This document shows positions 33,143 to 37,986 of a stretch of 37,986 nt of DNA, piece after piece. The translations under genes and the position numbers were made by a program. The DNA is from an uncultured Pluralibacter sp. (GTDB lineage Bacteria > Pseudomonadota > Gammaproteobacteria > Enterobacterales > Enterobacteriaceae). The DNA is taken from positions 1 through 37,986 of the forward strand of contig NZ_CAJYMB010000011.1 of the NCBI RefSeq assembly GCF_913775985.1. Reading direction: 5' to 3'. Every line of letters starts with the position of its first letter. Positions within the stretch are counted from its first letter, which is position 1. Under the pieces are notes generated by a model. The model was given only the letters and a program-made list of their open reading frames with translations, was not told the DNA's origin and did not search any database.

Positions 33143-35248
33143 ATGAACAACCCCGGAAAGTCTCTGATATGGGCGGCGCTGGCGATAGTCGGGGCGTTTG
33201 CTCTCGGCTATATCGCGCTTAACCGCGGCGAGCAAATTAACGCCCTGTGGATCGTGGTAGCGGCGGTGTGCGTGTACCTGATTGCCTACCGCTTTTACGG
33301 TCTGTACATCGCCAAAAACGTGCTGCAGGTGGATGCCACCCGCATGACGCCCGCAGTGCGCCACAATGACGGCCTCGACTACGTGCCCACCGATAAAAAA
33401 GTGCTGTTCGGGCATCATTTTGCCGCAATTGCCGGGGCCGGGCCGCTGGTGGGGCCGGTGCTGGCCGCGCAAATGGGCTACCTGCCGGGCATGATCTGGC
33501 TGCTGGCGGGGGTGGTGCTGGCGGGGGCGGTGCAGGATTTTATGGTGCTGTTTGTGTCTACCCGCCGGGACGGCCGATCCCTTGGCGAGCTGGTGAAAGA
33601 GGAGATGGGCACCACCGTGGGCGTGATTGCGCTGGTGGCGACCTTCATGATCATGGTGATTATCCTCGCGGTGCTGGCGATGATCGTGGTGAAGGCCCTG
33701 ACCCACAGCCCGTGGGGCACGTACACCGTGGCCTTTACTATTCCGCTGGCGCTTTTCATGGGGATCTATATCCGCTACCTGCGCCCGGGCCGCATTGGCG
33801 AAGTCTCGGTGATTGGCCTGGTGCTGCTGGTGTTCGCGATTATTTCCGGCGGCTGGGTGGCCCAGAGCCCGGTGTGGGCGCCGTGGTTTGACTTCACCGG
33901 CGTGCAGCTCACCTGGATGCTGGTGGGCTACGGCTTCGTGGCTTCTGTGCTGCCGGTGTGGCTGCTGCTGGCCCCGCGCGACTACCTCTCCACCTTCCTG
34001 AAAATCGGCACCATTGTTGGCCTGGCGGTGGGGATTCTGATTATGCGCCCGACCCTGACCATGCCCGCGCTGACCAAATTCGTCGACGGCACCGGCCCGG
34101 TGTGGACCGGGGATCTGTTCCCGTTCCTGTTTATCACCATCGCCTGCGGCGCGGTTTCCGGCTTCCACGCGCTGATTGCTTCCGGCACCACGCCGAAGAT
34201 GCTGGCCAATGAGAATCAGGCCTGCTTTATCGGCTACGGCGGGATGCTGATGGAGTCGTTCGTGGCGATCATGGCGCTGGTGGCAGCCTGCATTATCGAT
34301 CCGGGCGTTTACTTCGCCATGAACAGCCCGATGGCGGTACTGGCTCCGGCGGGCACTGCCGATGTAGTGGCCTCCGCGGCGCAGGTGGTCAGCAGCTGGG
34401 GCTTTACCATTACGCCGGATACCCTGCACCAGATTGCCAGCGAGGTGGGCGAGCAGTCGATTATCTCCCGCGCCGGCGGGGCGCCGACGCTGGCGGTAGG
34501 TATGGCCTACATTCTGCACGGCTCGCTGGGCGGCCTGATGGACGTCTCTTTCTGGTATCACTTCGCCATTTTGTTTGAAGCGCTGTTTATCCTTACCGCC
34601 GTGGATGCCGGCACCCGTGCGGCGCGCTTTATGCTGCAGGACCTGCTGGGCGTTATCAGCCCGGGCCTGAAAAGAACCGACTCGCTGCCGGCTAACCTGC
34701 TGGCGACGGCGCTGTGCGTGCTGGCCTGGGGCTACTTCCTGCACCAGGGGGTGGTGGACCCGCTGGGCGGGATCAACACCCTGTGGCCGCTGTTCGGTAT
34801 CGCCAACCAGATGCTGGCCGGCATGGCGCTGATGCTCTGCGCCGTGGTACTGTTCAAGATGAAACGCCAGCGCTACGCCTGGGTGGCCCTGCTGCCTACC
34901 GCGTGGCTGCTGATCTGTACGCTGGCCGCGGGCTGGCAGAAAGCGTTTAGCAGCGATGCCAAAGTCGGCTTCCTGGCGGTGGCTAACAAGTTCCAGGCCA
35001 TGATCGACAGCGGCAACATTCCGCCGCAGTACACCCAGTCGCAGCTGGCCCAGCTGGTGTTTAACAACCGCCTCGATGCCGGACTGACCATCTTCTTTAT
35101 GGTGGTGGTCGTGGTGCTGGCGCTGTTCTCCATCAAGTGCGCGCTGGCGGCGCTGAAAGTATCGACGCCGACGGTGAAAGAGACGCCCTACGCGCCGCTG
35201 CCGGAGAACGCGGAGCAGATTATTGCCCGGGCGAAGGGCGCACATTAA
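33143..35248 (+). CDS. cstA: Carbon-starvation protein CstA, peptide/pyruvate transporter
   Basis: A 701-residue inner-membrane protein of the CstA family with many transmembrane helices. The family imports peptides or pyruvate when carbon runs out. Seen: the N-terminal helix LIWAALAIVGAFALGYIAL, the family block VLFGHHFAAIAGAGPLVGPVLAAQMGYLPG near residue 90, DAGTRAARFMLQDLLG near residue 490, and INTLWPLFGIANQMLAGMAL near residue 545. Length and blocks match E. coli CstA. It follows the enterobactin operon as in E. coli and is 53 bp upstream of ybdD. A CRP-like site lies in its leader. Confidence 0.97.
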   Translation: MNNPGKSLIWAALAIVGAFALGYIALNRGEQINALWIVVAAVCVYLIAYRFYGLYIAKNVLQVDATRMTPAVRHNDGLDYVPTDKKVLFGHHFAAIAGAGPLVGPVLAAQMGYLPGMIWLLAGVVLAGAVQDFMVLFVSTRRDGRSLGELVKEEMGTTVGVIALVATFMIMVIILAVLAMIVVKALTHSPWGTYTVAFTIPLALFMGIYIRYLRPGRIGEVSVIGLVLLVFAIISGGWVAQSPVWAPWFDFTGVQLTWMLVGYGFVASVLPVWLLLAPRDYLSTFLKIGTIVGLAVGILIMRPTLTMPALTKFVDGTGPVWTGDLFPFLFITIACGAVSGFHALIASGTTPKMLANENQACFIGYGGMLMESFVAIMALVAACIIDPGVYFAMNSPMAVLAPAGTADVVASAAQVVSSWGFTITPDTLHQIASEVGEQSIISRAGGAPTLAVGMAYILHGSLGGLMDVSFWYHFAILFEALFILTAVDAGTRAARFMLQDLLGVISPGLKRTDSLPANLLATALCVLAWGYFLHQGVVDPLGGINTLWPLFGIANQMLAGMALMLCAVVLFKMKRQRYAWVALLPTAWLLICTLAAGWQKAFSSDAKVGFLAVANKFQAMIDSGNIPPQYTQSQLAQLVFNNRLDAGLTIFFMVVVVVLALFSIKCALAALKVSTPTVKETPYAPLPENAEQIIARAKGAH

Positions 35249-35301
35249 CGCAGTTTTAGCAGGCCTCTCCGGGATGGAGGGGCTGTATATCGGGAGATAT
35301 T

Positions 35302-35499
35302 ATGTTTGATACTCTGTCCAAAGCCGGTAAGTACCTCGGGCAGGCGGCAAAAATGATGATTGGCGTGCCGGACTACGACAACTACGTCGAGCACATGCGG
35401 GTCAACCATCCTGACCAGACGCCGATGACTTACGAGGAGTTCTTCCGCGAACGCCAGGACGCGCGCTACGGCGGCAAGGGCGGGGCGAAGTGCTGCTGA
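35302..35499 (+). CDS. ybdD: YbdD, small CstA-associated protein (YbdD/YjiX family)
   Basis: A 65-residue protein almost identical to E. coli YbdD. Seen: [35 protein letters not shown] and the end GGAKCC with a vicinal Cys pair. Members always sit next to a CstA-type transporter (CstA-YbdD, BtsT-YjiX), so a role as a partner or regulator of transport is likely, but the mechanism is not known to me. A GGAGATATT ribosome site precedes the ATG. Confidence 0.93.
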   Translation: MFDTLSKAGKYLGQAAKMMIGVPDYDNYVEHMRVNHPDQTPMTYEEFFRERQDARYGGKGGAKCC

Positions 35500-35517
35500 G
35501 GTTTTTACCTTATAAAT

Positions 35518-35541
35518 CCGCGCCGCCGCCAGGCGGCGCGG
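35518..35541. terminator. Strong hairpin between ybdD and mtnK
   Basis: CCGCGCCGCC and GGCGGCGCGG form a 10-bp perfect stem with a 4-nt loop, between the tail ends of ybdD and mtnK. There is no good T-run on the plus side; on the minus side ATTTAT follows, so it may serve mtnK better, or both weakly. Confidence 0.6.
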
Positions 35542-35579
35542 GGCATTTACGGCGCGACAGCCGCACGTCTTAACTCCAC

Positions 35580-36779
35580 TTATCCATACTGCCGCACCCG
35601 GGCAATCAGCGCCTCCACGCTATCAATGCGCGGCGCCAGTACGACCAACGCCCGGCCCAGCGCGATGGCGTGGCGCAGGCAGGCGTGGCGCATCTCCTCA
35701 TCGGCGATGGTATCAATATCCGCAACGTGGGACAGACCGACGCTGCGGCGGATAAGCTCGGTGCCGCAGAAGCCGACCGCATCCCGCCAGACGCTTGCCA
35801 GAAACAGCGCTGCATAGCCCGGCACCGCCAGCGCGGCGTCGCGGGTCTTCTCGTGCGCCAGGCTCAGGAACTGTGTCTGAAAGGTGTGCCACAGGGTCTG
35901 GATATCAACCAGCCGCTGCTCCCGGGCGGCGGCCGCTTCGCGCAGGCCGAGCTGGCCGGGCGCGCCGCAGTAGTTAAGCAGCAGGTTGCCGATGGCGGTG
36001 CCGATATCGAACCCGACCGGGCCGTAATAGCCGAACTCGGCGTCGATAGCTTTCAGGCTGCCCTCCGCCACGAAAATCGATCCGCTGTGAATGTCGCCGT
36101 GCAGCAGCGCCTCGGCGCCAGAGAGAAAGCGGTGCTTGAGCCCCGCGACCGCCTGGTGTAGCGGCAGGTCATCGCGCAGGGCGGCAGCGTCGGCCTCCAG
36201 CTGCGGGGGATAGCTGTTGCGCTCTTGCTCCTGGTAAGGATCGGTAAAAAACAGATCTTCGGTGATTTCGCACATTTCGGGGTTGGTGAACGCCGCCACC
36301 TGGCGCTTTTTCTCGTGCGGATGCAGGAAGAAATCGCTGGTGTGAAACAGCGCGTCGGCCAGATAGCGGCCGAGTTGAGCAGCGGCCCGGGGATAGTGCC
36401 TGCCCGCGATAAGCTCCCCGCGCCAGATACGGTGATCGGAAAGATCGTCCATCACCATCGCCGCCAGCGCCGGCTCGAAGTGGCGAATTTTCACCGTGTG
36501 CGCCGGGCTGTGGCGGTGGTGTTCAATAAGCGTCTGCGCTTCCAGCCGGGCGCGATCCAGCGTCAGCGGCCAGGATTCGCCGACGCAGCGCACGTACGGC
36601 AGGGCCTGCTTGACCACCAGCCGGCTGACGCCACTCTCGTCGAAAATTTTAAACACCAGATTCAGATTACCGTCGCCGACTTCCCGCGCAGCGACCAGCC
36701 CGGAAGGATCTGCCAGACCGCCAAACTGCCGGGCAAAAGCGACGGCATCGTCGGCGGTGAAAGTGTAGTAGTGCGACAT
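35580..36779 (-). CDS. mtnK: 5-Methylthioribose kinase MtnK
   Basis: A 399-residue kinase of the aminoglycoside-phosphotransferase fold. It phosphorylates 5-methylthioribose, the first step from methylthioribose in the methionine salvage pathway. Seen: [16 protein letters not shown] near residue 35 as the ATP-loop region, the catalytic Brenner motif [11 protein letters not shown] near residue 230, and [17 protein letters not shown], the metal-binding DAEF-type motif. Length matches Klebsiella-type MtnK. The ATG has AGAGGA 8 nt upstream. The gene is divergent from mtnA, and its probable -10 overlaps MetJ-like boxes. Confidence 0.96.
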   Translation of the reverse strand: MSHYYTFTADDAVAFARQFGGLADPSGLVAAREVGDGNLNLVFKIFDESGVSRLVVKQALPYVRCVGESWPLTLDRARLEAQTLIEHHRHSPAHTVKIRHFEPALAAMVMDDLSDHRIWRGELIAGRHYPRAAAQLGRYLADALFHTSDFFLHPHEKKRQVAAFTNPEMCEITEDLFFTDPYQEQERNSYPPQLEADAAALRDDLPLHQAVAGLKHRFLSGAEALLHGDIHSGSIFVAEGSLKAIDAEFGYYGPVGFDIGTAIGNLLLNYCGAPGQLGLREAAAAREQRLVDIQTLWHTFQTQFLSLAHEKTRDAALAVPGYAALFLASVWRDAVGFCGTELIRRSVGLSHVADIDTIADEEMRHACLRHAIALGRALVVLAPRIDSVEALIARVRQYG

Positions 36780-36806
36780 GACTCAATCCTCTGTGCGTTA
36801 AAATAA

Positions 36807-36830
36807 AGCCGTTCAGACGTCTATACATCC
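36807..36830. promoter_or_regulatory. Candidate MetJ operator (three tandem met boxes) between mtnK and mtnA
   Basis: The 8-mer AGACGTCT at 36815-36822 is a perfect met box. It is flanked without gaps by AGCCGTTC before it and ATACATCC after it, each with 5 of 8 consensus bases. Tandem 8-bp repeats are how MetJ binds. The array covers a TATAGA-type -10 for mtnK and a TATACA for mtnA, so MetJ with SAM could repress both. Confidence 0.7.
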
Positions 36831-36882
36831 GGAGGCCATCCTGACACAATGCAACACATTAACGCAACATGGATTTAACGAG

Positions 36883-37908
36883 ATGCAGACATTACAGACC
36901 ACCAGCCTGCGGGTGCGCGATAACCAGCTTTTTATTCTCGACCAGCAGGCGCTTCCACAGCAGGCGCGCTGGCTTGAGGCCAACAGCGTTGCCTCGCTGG
37001 TGGAGCATATTCTGACTCTGCGGGTGCGCGGCGCGCCGCTGATAGGCCTGTCCGCCAGCCTGCTGCTCGGGCTGCTGGCTGAGCGCGGGCTGGATCGCGC
37101 TGCGCTGCGCGAGGCGCTGGAAACCCTGCGCGCCTCACGCCCCACCGCCGTGAACCTGATGAACAATCTGGAGCGGATGAAGCAGGCGCTGGCTCAGGAA
37201 AACTACGTAGCGGCCCTGGTGGCCGAAGCGGAGCGGCTGGTGGCGGAAGACCGGCTGCTGTGCGAGCGGATTGCTGCCGCCGGCAGCGCGCTGGTAGCCC
37301 CCGGCAGCCGGCTGTTGACCCACTGCAACACCGGCGGCCTGGCCACCGCCGGGGTCGGCACCGCGCTGGGAGTGATTAATCTGGCGCACCGGCAGGGCAA
37401 AGTAGCGAACGTCTGGGTGGATGAAACCCGCCCGCTGCTGCAGGGCGGGCGGCTCACCGCCTGGGAGCTGAGGGAGCTCGGCGTGCCCTATCAGCTGATT
37501 ACCGATTCAATGGCCGCCAGCCTGATGGCGCAGGGTCAGGTGGATGCAGTGTGGGTTGGGGCAGACCGCATTGCCGCCAGCGGCGATGTCGCCAACAAGA
37601 TCGGCACCTATTCGCTGGCGGTGCTGGCGAAGTTTCACAACATCCCCTTCTACGTGGCGGCGCCGCAGACCACGCTCGATCCGGACTGCCCGAATGGGGC
37701 GGCCATTCCCATCGAACAGCGCGCGCCGGCGGAGGTCACCGGCGCGGCGGGCAGCTTCGGCAGCGTGCAGTGGGCACCCGCTGACGCGCGGGTCTACAAT
37801 CCGGCCTTTGACGTTACGCCGGCAGAGCTGATTAGCGGCTGGGTGCTGGACTGCGGGTTAGTCACGCCGGCGCAGGCCAGGGACGGTTTTTTTGCCGCCC
37901 GCCGCTAG
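36883..37908 (+). CDS. mtnA: Methylthioribose-1-phosphate isomerase MtnA
   Basis: A 341-residue isomerase of the eIF2B-alpha-like family. It turns 5-methylthioribose-1-phosphate, the MtnK product, into methylthioribulose-1-phosphate. Seen: [16 protein letters not shown] near residue 50, [19 protein letters not shown] with the catalytic Cys148, [17 protein letters not shown], and [18 protein letters not shown] with the catalytic Asp228. The Cys-Asp distance of 80 is the same as in B. subtilis MtnA as I recall it. It is divergent from mtnK, 103 bp apart. Only a weak ribosome site (ACGAG) is seen before the ATG. Confidence 0.96.
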   Translation: MQTLQTTSLRVRDNQLFILDQQALPQQARWLEANSVASLVEHILTLRVRGAPLIGLSASLLLGLLAERGLDRAALREALETLRASRPTAVNLMNNLERMKQALAQENYVAALVAEAERLVAEDRLLCERIAAAGSALVAPGSRLLTHCNTGGLATAGVGTALGVINLAHRQGKVANVWVDETRPLLQGGRLTAWELRELGVPYQLITDSMAASLMAQGQVDAVWVGADRIAASGDVANKIGTYSLAVLAKFHNIPFYVAAPQTTLDPDCPNGAAIPIEQRAPAEVTGAAGSFGSVQWAPADARVYNPAFDVTPAELISGWVLDCGLVTPAQARDGFFAARR

Positions 37909-37986
37909 CTTTCTGCCCGCGCGCGGAGCCTGCGCGCGATAGCTCGCCCCGCGCGGTCCCGATAGCGCTCGGGCCAGATAATCTCC
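37905..37986 (-). CDS. Possible 3' end of a gene entering from the right edge
   Basis: A minus-strand frame without stops runs from the window edge to a TAG overlapping the mtnA stop by 4 bp. It reads [14 protein letters not shown] and then [12 protein letters not shown]. The tail-to-tail overlap resembles the other convergent pairs here. With 26 codons in GC-rich DNA this could be chance, and no family is recognised. Confidence 0.35.
   Translation of the reverse strand, partial: EIIWPERYRDRAGRAIARRLRARAES

Noticed and set aside
33122-35245. A 707-codon open frame antisense to cstA
   Set aside because: It mirrors cstA almost exactly, is rich in Arg, His, Gln and Gly with no domain, and arises from GC-rich codon use on the other strand.
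36780-36882. SAM riboswitch in front of the mtn genes
   Set aside because: The gap is too short and has no fitting helices. Tandem MetJ-like boxes explain control better.
1-37986. CRISPR array, tRNA, rRNA, insertion sequence or integrase
   Set aside because: No spaced direct repeats, no cloverleaf, no rRNA-like stretch and no transposase or recombinase motif was seen on reading.

Overview
This is a 38 kb chromosomal window from a GC-rich member of the Enterobacteriaceae, most like the Klebsiella/Raoultella/Enterobacter group. The whole enterobactin locus is present in the enteric order, next to betIBA/betT, cstA-ybdD and the methionine-salvage pair mtnK/mtnA. Genus is inferred from gene content and GC richness only.

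Layout. (1) 1-2.75 kb: a class III aminotransferase, then a small AT-richer island on the minus strand. It holds a stand-alone Ntox44-type toxin, an overlapping membrane-anchored presumed immunity gene, a frameshifted gene remnant and a CdiI-type immunity gene. (2) 3.0-6.1 kb: a HasR-like TonB-dependent receptor with its own TonB-like protein behind a perfect Fur palindrome, then a divergent GNAT acetyltransferase. (3) 6.95-12.9 kb: the choline-to-glycine-betaine module betIBA with divergent betT and a BetI-like operator. (4) 12.9-32.8 kb: entD-fepA, fes-ybdZ-entF, a cyclopropane-fatty-acid-synthase paralogue, fepCGD, entS, fepB and entCEBAH. Fur-like sites lie in the three divergent control regions. 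(5) 33.1-35.5 kb: cstA-ybdD, with a candidate CRP site. (6) 35.6-37.9 kb: divergent mtnK and mtnA, sharing a control region with candidate MetJ boxes.

How it works together. EntC, EntB and EntA turn chorismate into 2,3-dihydroxybenzoate. EntE, the EntB carrier domain and EntF (with YbdZ, primed by EntD and proofread by EntH) build enterobactin. EntS exports it, FepA/FepB/FepDGC bring ferric enterobactin back, and Fes releases the iron. The HasR-like pair adds a second TonB-dependent uptake route. BetT/BetA/BetB make the osmoprotectant glycine betaine. CstA-YbdD takes up peptides or pyruvate on carbon starvation, and MtnK/MtnA recycle methylthioribose.

Most unusual: the toxin/immunity islet, a Cfa paralogue with all five catalytic residues in the usual place of fepE, and the MetJ-like operator between mtnK and mtnA. 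No rRNA, tRNA, CRISPR array or insertion sequence was recognised.
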